Of a DNA stretch of 8,108 nt, positions 1 to 6,123 are shown in pieces. Within the stretch, counting starts at the first letter, position 1; the number at the start of each line of letters is the position of its first letter. The notes beneath the pieces are model-generated. The model searched no databases, was not told the origin of the DNA, and was given only the letters and a program-made list of their open reading frames with translations. Source of the DNA: Saprospiraceae bacterium (GTDB lineage: Bacteria; Bacteroidota; Bacteroidia; Chitinophagales; Saprospiraceae). The translations under genes and the position numbers were made by a program. Where the stretch lies: contig JAHDII010000075.1 of assembly GCA_020630895.1 (NCBI GenBank), positions 4,910-13,017 of the forward strand, read 5' to 3'.

Positions 1-315
1 ATAATAACCTGCACCTGGTTCTATCATATTTCCCCAAAAACCGACTTTGTCTTGGGAGTTTAAAATCCCATCGTTAAAATTGAAATTGTAGTAAGTATAA
101 TTAAGCATAACACCAATTTTGTTTGAAACAGAATAGGCTCCTTGTAAATTTATACCCGCAGGAATGATATTGAAATAAGCTGTTGCGCTACCTACAAATT
201 CACCTTTTTCTTTAAACAGGGGAACATTGCTGGCATTGGGCTGATAAATTCCACAATTGCTAAAATTGAATAGTATAGTAATTGCTACAAATAGAATTGT
301 AATTTGATTTTTCAT
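1..315 (-). CDS. Partial lipoprotein, putative outer-membrane beta-barrel-like protein (C-terminus outside window)
   Basis: I translated this by hand from the ATG at 313-315 on the minus strand; 105 codons run without a stop to the window edge. The protein starts M-K-N-Q followed by a hydrophobic stretch (residues 5-18) and Phe-Ser-Asn-Cys, so Cys21 is a likely lipidated residue in a relaxed Bacteroidota lipobox. The mature part has alternating polar and aromatic segments (GINLQGAYSVSNKIGVMLNY, then YYNFNFND, then GFWGNMIEPGAGYY), as in strands of outer-membrane barrels or barrel-like domains. Function is unknown. It is transcribed away from the HTH gene at 666. No canonical Bacteroidota promoter (TAnnTTTG on the minus strand) is visible upstream. 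The coding call is good; the barrel reading is inference. Confidence 0.75.
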   Translation of the reverse strand, partial: MKNQITILFVAITILFNFSNCGIYQPNASNVPLFKEKGEFVGSATAYFNIIPAGINLQGAYSVSNKIGVMLNYTYYNFNFNDGILNSQDKVGFWGNMIEPGAGYY

Positions 316-509
316 GTTTTTTAAGTTTATAGGTTTTATAGAATAACTATTGAAGTAGCTTGATTTGAAAAGTTGTTCATGGGATTATATTTTATTAAGG
401 GGGCTCATTTTTGCGAAGTTTTATTTTTGTTTTTTGAGACTTACATTTTGATTTTCGATTTTTTTGTTTCATGGTTTTGTGTTTTAGTTTAAAAGAGGAT
501 TGTTTTTTA

Positions 510-571
510 GGAATATTTTGCATTTTCTCTGTTTGATATGATAAATTTGAAGAATATGTTGGGAATATTGC
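510..571. repeat. Direct repeat GGAATATT flanking the promoter candidate
   Basis: GGAATATT occurs at 510-517 (followed by TTGC) and at 562-569 (followed by GC), one copy on each side of the TAAATTTG box. The copies start 52 bases apart, close to five helical turns. A variant, GGAAATATT, lies at 601-609. Copies on one face of the helix around a promoter would suit a repressor site, but in DNA this AT-rich chance matches are likely. Confidence 0.3.
517..549 (+). promoter_or_regulatory. Bacteroidota-type promoter for the HTH / sugar-nucleotide gene pair
   Basis: A -33-like TTTG (517-520) is followed, after 21 bases, by TAAATTTG (542-549), which matches the Bacteroidota -7 consensus TAnnTTTG exactly. 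This predicts a transcript start near 553-557 and an untranslated leader of about 110 bases before the ATG at 666. No other exact TAnnTTTG was found upstream of this gene. Motif match only; the start has not been measured. Confidence 0.5.
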
Positions 572-634
572 AAGAAATTATTGCATCTTTCCTAAATTGA
601 GGAAATATTAGGAAATTATTGAGTATAATTTCTT
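572..634. repeat. Nested inverted repeat in the leader of the HTH gene
   Basis: The outer arms AAGAAATTA (572-580) and TAATTTCTT (626-634) are perfectly complementary. Inside them, TTTCCTAA (588-595) and TTAGGAAA (608-615) form a second perfect pair. A near-direct repeat (AAGAAATTATTG at 572-583, AGGAAATTATTG at 610-621, 11 of 12 identical) overlaps the same bases. The element lies between the promoter candidate and the ATG at 666, so it could be an RNA fold in the leader or a paired protein-binding site. The stem is AT-rich and would be weak as RNA. Confidence 0.45.
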
Positions 635-665
635 ATAAGTTGAATATATTGGAAAAGTTGTAATT

Positions 666-2837
666 ATGAAAGACGAGCCTATATCATTCCTGAAAAATGC
701 CTTAGACTTTATAGAAGAAATTTGTAGTAAAGAAGGAAATAAGTTTAGTCAAAAATGGGTTGCTGAGCAAATGGGTATTACTGGAAGTTACTTGAGTAAA
801 GCGAAAGAAAATGAAAATTATGCCCATAATTTAAAGCGTAAAATATTAAAGTTAATCCAAGAATTAGGAGCTACCTATTCTAATGAAAAGAATCAATTTA
901 TCGATAAAAATGGTGAAGTTTTCAAAATTGGTGCTGAAGAAACGAGCCATTTTTCCTTACAAACTCAATTTGGAGTAGACAGCGAACTGTTTCGGCAATA
1001 TATCCGAAAAACTAAAACTATAAGAATCTTAACGACATGGGCTGGCGAAACCTATGGAAATCTCATTAAACTTCTAGAAGAAGAACCTTTAGTTTGGGCA
1101 TCAGTAGAAAAAATAGAGTTATTGATGCTGCATCCTAATAGTATGGCAACTCATTTAAGATCTAAAGGATTAGGTTTTAATTTAGAACGAGGATTTAACA
1201 GGATCAAAGATGATTTACAAGAAATTATGAATGCTCCAATTGCTGTTAGAGAAAAATTAGAAGTAAAATTATATGATGAATTACCGAGTATTAAATTAAT
1301 TATGTTAGATGGTTTAATTACTATAGGATTTTTCTTTTTTAAAGAATTATCTAGAATAGGTAATCATATTGTTTTTAATACTAAATATGATTCTTCTTTT
1401 GCAGCAGATTTATTAAATCATTTTAGAAAATTATGGAAGAGTGCTACGCCTTTTTCTTTTGAAAATGCGGAATTTCAATTAGAAAATTGGCATCATCCAA
1501 TTTATAAACGACACAATAAAAGTATTTATTCAAAATTTATTGGAACGTATAAAATTTATTATTCTGAAAAATATTCCCTTCATTCAAAATATAAAAATCA
1601 TAAAATTGTAAACTCTATAGGATGTAATATTCTTGAGATTCAAGAAAAAAGTAGTGGAATTTTTTATTGCAAAATGAAATCATTATCTTTTGAAGAAGAA
1701 GGTATCTATGAAGGAGAAATTATGAATTTAAAATTTAATAATCCTGATTATTTAATTATTCAATTAAGAAATAAATATAATAGTAGATATATTGAATTAA
1801 AATTTGCGATTAAAAATTCAAAACTTCGTCAAAAGAATTTTGGTTCTTTTTCTGCTATTTATAAAACGTCGGGTAAAATAGGAGGGGGCTATGCTATTTT
1901 AGTTCCTATAAATAATAAATTTGAAGATGTTCAAACAGAATCATTAGATCCTGTAGAATTAATTCAAAATAAAAATAATGAACATTTTCAATTATTAGGA
2001 AATGAAACCATTAGCTATTTAATTCAGAAAAAAAATAGTTTATTAATTCCAGCATTAAGAGATGAAGATATATCGAATGATTTACAAATTTATGGAACAT
2101 TCAAATTATATGCATATAGTAGAAGCGCAACAGATAAAAATATAAAACAAATTACTATTGGAATTTTAGAAATATCGAATACAGGAATGGTACGATATAA
2201 AAATAAAGCTAATGGATATGAAGGAGTAGGGTGGGCAAATAAAATACAAAGTAATTTATATATTGAATTAACGAATTCAAATCCTAAAATAGAACGTTCT
2301 GCATTATTTATTTTACAAATTGGAAATAAACCATTATCTATGGATACAGATGTAATTATTTTTTGTGGAGTAAGCACAAGCACAACTTGGATAGAAGAAA
2401 ACCCTGTAGCTTCTAGAATTATTATGGAATATTGTCCTAATAAATTATATGATGAATTAGAGCCTAAAAAAGTAACAGTGTTTTCAAATGGATATGATGA
2501 AATTCCAGAATCAATTAAATATGCTCTTACAGGAAGAATTTCTAATTTTATTGGATTTTTTTATAGAAGAGGGCAAATATTAAATTATAATGCTCTTGAA
2601 GATGAAAATAAAAAACAAGTAAATTTAAAATTATTATTTTATAAATCTGCTTGTTTTGATGCTCTTGAAAATAATTATGAGAAAAGTATTGAAAATTTAG
2701 AACAAGCAGTCAAGCATGGATTTCATAAAATAGAATATTTTGATACCTTTGTTCAAGAAAATAATATTCATCATAAAATAATAAATGATGGAATTAAAAG
2801 AATGAAAATTTTTATTAAAAGAATGAAAAAATCATAA
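666..2837 (+). CDS. HTH protein with degenerate PLD-like domain, two beta-rich domains and C-terminal TPR; putative sensor/regulator
   Basis: This 723-residue soluble protein has no signal peptide and no clear membrane segment. Residues 8-67 look like a helix-turn-helix (FSQKWVAEQMGITGSYLSKA at 27-46 fits the two core helices). Residues about 108-263 resemble the phospholipase-D-like domain seen behind HTHs in some regulators (DUF5919-type, from memory): KLYDELPSIKLIMLD at 201-215, IVF at 235-237 and an F-x-x-LW ending near 253-257. The HxKxxxxD catalytic motif is absent, so it is probably a binding domain. Residues about 291-415 and 475-595 are two related beta-rich domains. Residues about 655-690 fit one TPR (A-C-x-x-A-L, Y-E-K-S-I-E-N-L, A-V-x-x-G-F). 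The Lys-rich tail is basic. The start at 666 follows GGAAAA at 651-656. The stop is one base before the next ATG, so the two genes are probably co-translated. Base composition drops after about 1240. Function unknown; DNA-binding sensor is inferred. Confidence 0.85.
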   Translation: MKDEPISFLKNALDFIEEICSKEGNKFSQKWVAEQMGITGSYLSKAKENENYAHNLKRKILKLIQELGATYSNEKNQFIDKNGEVFKIGAEETSHFSLQTQFGVDSELFRQYIRKTKTIRILTTWAGETYGNLIKLLEEEPLVWASVEKIELLMLHPNSMATHLRSKGLGFNLERGFNRIKDDLQEIMNAPIAVREKLEVKLYDELPSIKLIMLDGLITIGFFFFKELSRIGNHIVFNTKYDSSFAADLLNHFRKLWKSATPFSFENAEFQLENWHHPIYKRHNKSIYSKFIGTYKIYYSEKYSLHSKYKNHKIVNSIGCNILEIQEKSSGIFYCKMKSLSFEEEGIYEGEIMNLKFNNPDYLIIQLRNKYNSRYIELKFAIKNSKLRQKNFGSFSAIYKTSGKIGGGYAILVPINNKFEDVQTESLDPVELIQNKNNEHFQLLGNETISYLIQKKNSLLIPALRDEDISNDLQIYGTFKLYAYSRSATDKNIKQITIGILEISNTGMVRYKNKANGYEGVGWANKIQSNLYIELTNSNPKIERSALFILQIGNKPLSMDTDVIIFCGVSTSTTWIEENPVASRIIMEYCPNKLYDELEPKKVTVFSNGYDEIPESIKYALTGRISNFIGFFYRRGQILNYNALEDENKKQVNLKLLFYKSACFDALENNYEKSIENLEQAVKHGFHKIEYFDTFVQENNIHHKIINDGIKRMKIFIKRMKKS

Positions 2838-2838
2838 A

Positions 2839-4122
2839 ATGAAAATTAAAAATGCCTTGATTTTAGCAGGTGGTTTAGGAACTCGATTACGTTCTGTAAT
2901 TCAGGATGTTCCGAAGCCTATGGCTCCTATAAATGGGCAACCATTTTTAAAATTTATTCTAGATTATTTATATAATTATGGTTTTGAAAATATAGTCTTA
3001 TCTGTAGGTTATAAACACGAAATGATCCAAGCATTTTTTGGAAATAGTTATCGAGGAATGCAAATTCAATATGCAGTAGAAAAAGAACGTTTAGGAACCG
3101 GAGGAGGGATTCAATTTGCAGCTACTTTTTTTAAAGGTTTTCCTTTTTTTGTAATGAATGGTGATACATTATTTCATGCTGATTTTTGGGAAATGGAACA
3201 TCAATATAAAACTCAAAATGCAGATATGGTAATGGCATTAAAACCGATGCAATATTTTGAAAGATATGGTACTGTTTCTTTGAATTCAGAAAATAAAATT
3301 ACTTCTTTTAATGAAAAAAAATATTGTGAAAAAGGATTGATTAATGCAGGAGTATATTTAATGGATGATTCTATTTTTTTAATCAATAATTTTAATTCTT
3401 CTTTTTCTTTTGAAAAAGATGTTATGGAAAAATATTGTGATTCATTGAATATTATTGGGGTGCCATCTAATGGTTATTTTATAGATATAGGTATTCCTGA
3501 AGATTATGAAAAAGCCAATTATGATTTGAAAAAAAATAATTTAGAAAAAATAATTTCTGCAATAAAAACAGAAAAAAATTGGACTTTATTTTTAGATAGA
3601 GATGGAGTAATTAATCAAAGAATTCCAGGTAACTATGTGCAGTATCCCAACGAATTCAAATTTATAAATGGAAGTGATACAGCGATTCATATTTTTTCAA
3701 AATATTTTAAAATAATTGTGGTTGTGACCAATCAACAAGGCGTAGGGAAAAATATCATGGCTCATGAAAATTTACATAAAGTTCATGAATTTATGATCGA
3801 AGGAATAAATAGAGTAGGGGGAAGAGTTGATAAAGTGTATTATTGTCCTGAATTAGCAAAGAATAATCCTAAGTGTAGGAAACAAAATATCGGAATGGGA
3901 TTACAAGCACAAAAAGATTTTCCAGATATTAATTTTGAAAAATCTGTTATGGTTGGAGATTCAATTTCTGATATTCAATTTGGAAATTTATTAGGAATGA
4001 AAACGGTATTTGTAGAAACAAAAAATGCAAAAGAAATTGAATTAGCAAAAAATGAAGATATTGATTTTCAATTCGCAGATTTAATTTCTTTTGCACAACA
4101 ATTTGAAAAAAATGAATTATAA
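2839..4122 (+). CDS. Bifunctional sugar-1-phosphate nucleotidyltransferase / HAD-IIIA phosphatase (HddC-like fused to GmhB-like)
   Basis: This is a cytoplasmic two-domain enzyme of 427 residues. Residues 1-235 are a nucleotidyltransferase: L9-AGGLGTRLR-18 and PKPM (25-28) form the NTP-binding signature, LGTGGG (85-90) and NGDTLF (107-112, Asp109 for the metal) follow, and IDIGIPEDY (215-223) closes the domain. This pattern is close to HddC, which makes GDP-D-glycero-D-manno-heptose. Residues about 247-427 are a HAD phosphatase of the GmhB / histidinol-phosphatase type: FLDRDGVIN (251-259, nucleophile Asp253 and Asp255), VVTNQQGVG (295-303), CRK (346-348) and VGDSISDIQFG (372-382). The two activities would give consecutive steps, dephosphorylation of heptose 1,7-bisphosphate and nucleotidyl transfer, for a glycan precursor. 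The sugar and nucleotide are inferred. The isomerase and kinase are not in the window. The zinc loop of GmhB is shortened: Cys336 and Cys346 remain, but the His and the Cys-x-Cys pair are not seen. It lies one base after the HTH gene. Confidence 0.88.
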   Translation: MKIKNALILAGGLGTRLRSVIQDVPKPMAPINGQPFLKFILDYLYNYGFENIVLSVGYKHEMIQAFFGNSYRGMQIQYAVEKERLGTGGGIQFAATFFKGFPFFVMNGDTLFHADFWEMEHQYKTQNADMVMALKPMQYFERYGTVSLNSENKITSFNEKKYCEKGLINAGVYLMDDSIFLINNFNSSFSFEKDVMEKYCDSLNIIGVPSNGYFIDIGIPEDYEKANYDLKKNNLEKIISAIKTEKNWTLFLDRDGVINQRIPGNYVQYPNEFKFINGSDTAIHIFSKYFKIIVVVTNQQGVGKNIMAHENLHKVHEFMIEGINRVGGRVDKVYYCPELAKNNPKCRKQNIGMGLQAQKDFPDINFEKSVMVGDSISDIQFGNLLGMKTVFVETKNAKEIELAKNEDIDFQFADLISFAQQFEKNEL

Positions 4123-5448
4123 TATTTTTTTATATTCTGTAAATACTACACCAAATTTTTCTAATTCTTGAAGTACTGGAGTATATACCTCACTCATTAC
4201 TGGAATATTAACGCCAGTTGTAGTTATTTTTCCTTCAATAATTAATTTTACAAAAATACCTAAAGGTAAACCAACCAAACGAGACATAGCTGTATCATTT
4301 GAATCTTCTCCTTTCATGACCATGCTTGAAATAATTTGATGCGTTTTTCCTTTTAATTCGTACTCAATTTCATGTTGCATAATAATCATATCCTTATCTT
4401 CAGGAGATAATTTCCATTTATCTAATAATAAATGTTCTAAAATTAAAGCAGGTGTAGCTGTAGAAAGATTCATTTTTACTTTTCTAAATAATCCTAACCA
4501 TTCAAGCTTATTCATTACATCAGAATCTATATTTTCCCCTAAAAAACGAGCCATTCGTTCTTTGACAGAACCTGCTCCTTCTGGTAAATATGCATTCATC
4601 AATTCATGATAGGTCATTTGTTCTGCATCATGAATAGGATAAGAACCATCTGTAAGACCTAATTGAACTAAAGCATGCCAAGCTTTACAAAAACCTCTAA
4701 ATCTTAATGTTCCTCTCAAAATATTAGGAATACCTTCTACTCCATAAACTTCTCTATATAATAAAGAATCTCTATTAGGATAAGCATCATAATCTCCCAT
4801 ATCTGGTACATGAACAACATGGTGTTCTTTAAATAAACGGGAATAAGGAGTATATTTATACTTTCCATCAACCATGTATTGAGCCGTCCCTTGTCCTGCT
4901 AAAACAACATTTCTAGGATTCCAAGTAAATTTATAATGCCAAGGATTATCATCACTTTCAGGAGCAATTAATCCTCCTGCATAAGATTTGAAAGTAGTAA
5001 TTTTTCCACCTTCTTCTCTAATTTCATTTAATAATTTCATAGCAGACATATGATCAATACCTGGATCTAATCCCATTTCTCCCATAAAAATAAGATTGGC
5101 ATCTCTTGCTTCATCTCCTAAACGATACATCTCTTTAGAAACATACGATGCAGTCACTAAATGTTTCTTGAGTTGAATACAATCTCTAGCTACTAAAATA
5201 TGTAAATGAGCTGGAAGCAAAGAAACAACAATGTCATGCCTTCCGATTAAATCTTTTCTATCATTCGGTTTTTGAACATCTAACCATGCCGCTTTTCCAT
5301 TAGAATGCTGATTAATTCTTTGTTGTGCTAATTCTAAATTAGTATCAGCAACAGTAACAAACCATTGGTTTGCTTTAGCATGATCTAAACAATAACGAAT
5401 ACAAGCCGATGCTGATCTTCCCGCCCCAATTATTAATATATTCTTCAT
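4117..5448 (-). CDS. Saccharopine dehydrogenase-family oxidoreductase (LYS9-like)
   Basis: A 443-residue cytoplasmic enzyme, the usual length for the L-glutamate-forming saccharopine dehydrogenase family. The N-terminus has a Rossmann fingerprint, ILIIGAGRSASA (4-15), with an acidic residue at the end of strand 2 (VAD, Asp35). Family motifs follow: SLLPAHLH (76-83), TASYVS (99-104) and GEMGLDPGIDHMSAM (123-137). Further on are the glutamate/saccharopine-region signatures YAGGLIAPESDDNPWHYK and RGTLRFRGFCKAWHAL. The family interconverts saccharopine with 2-aminoadipate semialdehyde and glutamate using NAD(P), in lysine metabolism; which direction is used here cannot be read from sequence. The ATG at 5446-5448 starts directly at the Rossmann strand. 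Its stop overlaps by 6 bases the stop of the convergent enzyme gene. It is divergent from cdd with 128 bases between the starts. No lysine-pathway neighbours are present. Confidence 0.88.
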   Translation of the reverse strand: MKNILIIGAGRSASACIRYCLDHAKANQWFVTVADTNLELAQQRINQHSNGKAAWLDVQKPNDRKDLIGRHDIVVSLLPAHLHILVARDCIQLKKHLVTASYVSKEMYRLGDEARDANLIFMGEMGLDPGIDHMSAMKLLNEIREEGGKITTFKSYAGGLIAPESDDNPWHYKFTWNPRNVVLAGQGTAQYMVDGKYKYTPYSRLFKEHHVVHVPDMGDYDAYPNRDSLLYREVYGVEGIPNILRGTLRFRGFCKAWHALVQLGLTDGSYPIHDAEQMTYHELMNAYLPEGAGSVKERMARFLGENIDSDVMNKLEWLGLFRKVKMNLSTATPALILEHLLLDKWKLSPEDKDMIIMQHEIEYELKGKTHQIISSMVMKGEDSNDTAMSRLVGLPLGIFVKLIIEGKITTTGVNIPVMSEVYTPVLQELEKFGVVFTEYKKIL

Positions 5449-5474
5449 TTTTTATGATTTATTGTTCTTTATTT

Positions 5475-5505
5475 GAATCAAATACGTCCAATAAGTGGAA
5501 TCAAA
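5475..5505. repeat. Direct repeat GAATCAAA in the intergenic region upstream of cdd
   Basis: GAATCAAA occurs at 5475-5482 and 5498-5505, 23 bases apart start to start, in the 128-base gap between the divergent saccharopine dehydrogenase and cdd genes. On the minus strand each copy reads TTTGATTC, and the promoter-proximal copy is preceded by TA (CGTATTTG). That resembles a -33/-7 pair, but the spacing and the TA position do not fit TAnnTTTG. It may be a degenerate promoter, a regulator site or chance. Confidence 0.25.
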
Positions 5506-5576
5506 CCGCAATTTTACATAAATTCGAGGTTCAAAACTCTAAAAAAGAGATAAATTTTTTTATTCTTAATAAAAAT

Positions 5577-6059
5577 ATGAAAGAAATTACACTTGGAACG
5601 ACAATTAAAATCTACGAATCTGTAGATGAACTATCTCCAAATGATAGAAAATTGTTGCTAGAGGCTAAAAATGCAGTCACTAAATCTTATGCTCCTTACT
5701 CAAATTTTAAAGTTTCTGCATCAGTATTATTGCATAATGATAAAATATTGAGTGGAGGCAATCAAGAAAATGCTTCTTTTCCCCTTTGTCTTTGTGCTGA
5801 AATGGTGGTCATGTCAACGGTAGCCTCAAAATATCCTAATGCAAAAATATTGACAATGGCAATTACAGTGCAATCCAAAAATAAAGATATTGATATGCCA
5901 ATTTCTCCTTGTGGGGCTTGTAGACAAACGCTATTAGAATATGAAAATAGACAAGGTCAAGCTATGAGGATATTATTACAAGGAGATAAAGGTCCAATTT
6001 ATGAATTAGAATCAGTCAAATCTTTATTACCTCTTTCTTTTGATGGTTCTGTGTTATAA
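5577..6059 (+). CDS. cdd: Cytidine deaminase
   Basis: A 160-residue zinc enzyme that converts cytidine and deoxycytidine to uridine and deoxyuridine in pyrimidine salvage, in the cytoplasm. The zinc and catalytic residues are all visible: Cys73-Ala-Glu75 (CAE, with Glu75 as proton shuttle) and Pro111-Cys-Gly-Ala-Cys-Arg116 (Cys112 and Cys115 bind zinc). The substrate region Y41-SNFKVSAS-49 and GGNQENASFP (60-69) is also typical, so all active-site signatures are intact and the protein belongs to the small homotetrameric class. I chose the ATG at 5577: the open frame extends upstream to 5409, but that adds 56 residues with no family similarity, partly antisense to the neighbouring gene start. 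The N-terminal lead of about 25 residues before the conserved domain is slightly long. It converges on the T9SS gene, with a hairpin between them. Confidence 0.92.
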   Translation: MKEITLGTTIKIYESVDELSPNDRKLLLEAKNAVTKSYAPYSNFKVSASVLLHNDKILSGGNQENASFPLCLCAEMVVMSTVASKYPNAKILTMAITVQSKNKDIDMPISPCGACRQTLLEYENRQGQAMRILLQGDKGPIYELESVKSLLPLSFDGSVL

Positions 6060-6073
6060 ATAGAAATATCCTA

Positions 6074-6123
6074 TATTAAAGAATTGTAATTCCTTAAATG
6101 GTTTATTCTTTAATAAATTTTTT
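6074..6123 (+). terminator. Probable rho-independent terminator of cdd
   Basis: TATTAAAGAAT (6074-6084) and ATTCTTTAATA (6105-6115) form a perfect 11-base-pair stem with a 20-base loop, followed after AA by six T residues (6118-6123). It begins 15 bases after the cdd stop. The right arm and T run lie inside the last codons of the convergent T9SS gene. The stem is AT-rich, so its strength is uncertain. Confidence 0.5.
6076..6097 (-). terminator. Compact hairpin downstream of the T9SS cargo gene
   Basis: Within the loop and left arm of the larger hairpin, TTAA-a-GAAT (6076-6084) faces ATTC-c-TTAA (6089-6097) across a 4-base loop. On the plus strand one position is an A-C mismatch; in minus-strand RNA the same position becomes a G-U wobble, so the 9-base-pair stem is continuous only in the T9SS gene transcript. 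It starts 6 bases after that gene's stop. No strong U run follows, so it may be a 3'-end stabilising fold rather than a terminator. Confidence 0.35.

Larger units (their letters stand above)
316..665. other. Non-coding divergent intergenic region (350 bases)
   Basis: This stretch separates the divergently transcribed lipoprotein and HTH genes and holds no convincing ORF. The part around 316-520 is strongly strand-biased: the plus strand is rich in runs of T and G and contains no CAAA, so the minus strand has no TTTG box to serve the lipoprotein gene. The part from about 510 to 665 carries the promoter candidate, repeated GGAATATT elements and the nested inverted repeat listed separately. Confidence 0.7.

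Noticed and set aside
316..665. CRISPR array, tRNA or riboswitch in the longest gene-free stretch
   Set aside because: There are no regularly spaced repeats, no cloverleaf-like sequence with a CCA-type end, and no motif of a known riboswitch that I can recognise.
1131..1170. H156 and H163-L-R-S-K167 in the PLD-like domain as a catalytic HKD motif
   Set aside because: The spacing is not H-x-K-x4-D and no second copy is present, so nuclease or lipase activity is not supported.
2090..2383. Minus-strand 97-codon open frame inside the HTH gene
   Set aside because: It lies wholly antisense to a long coding region with good domain evidence and shows no family features.
4121..4136. AATAT-T6-ATATT as a terminator between the convergent genes
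   Set aside because: A 5-pair stem of only A-T pairs is too weak and expected by chance at this composition.
5409..5576. Upstream extension of the cytidine deaminase frame
   Set aside because: The 56 extra residues have no family similarity and overlap the start of the divergent gene; the ATG at 5577 gives a normal-length enzyme.
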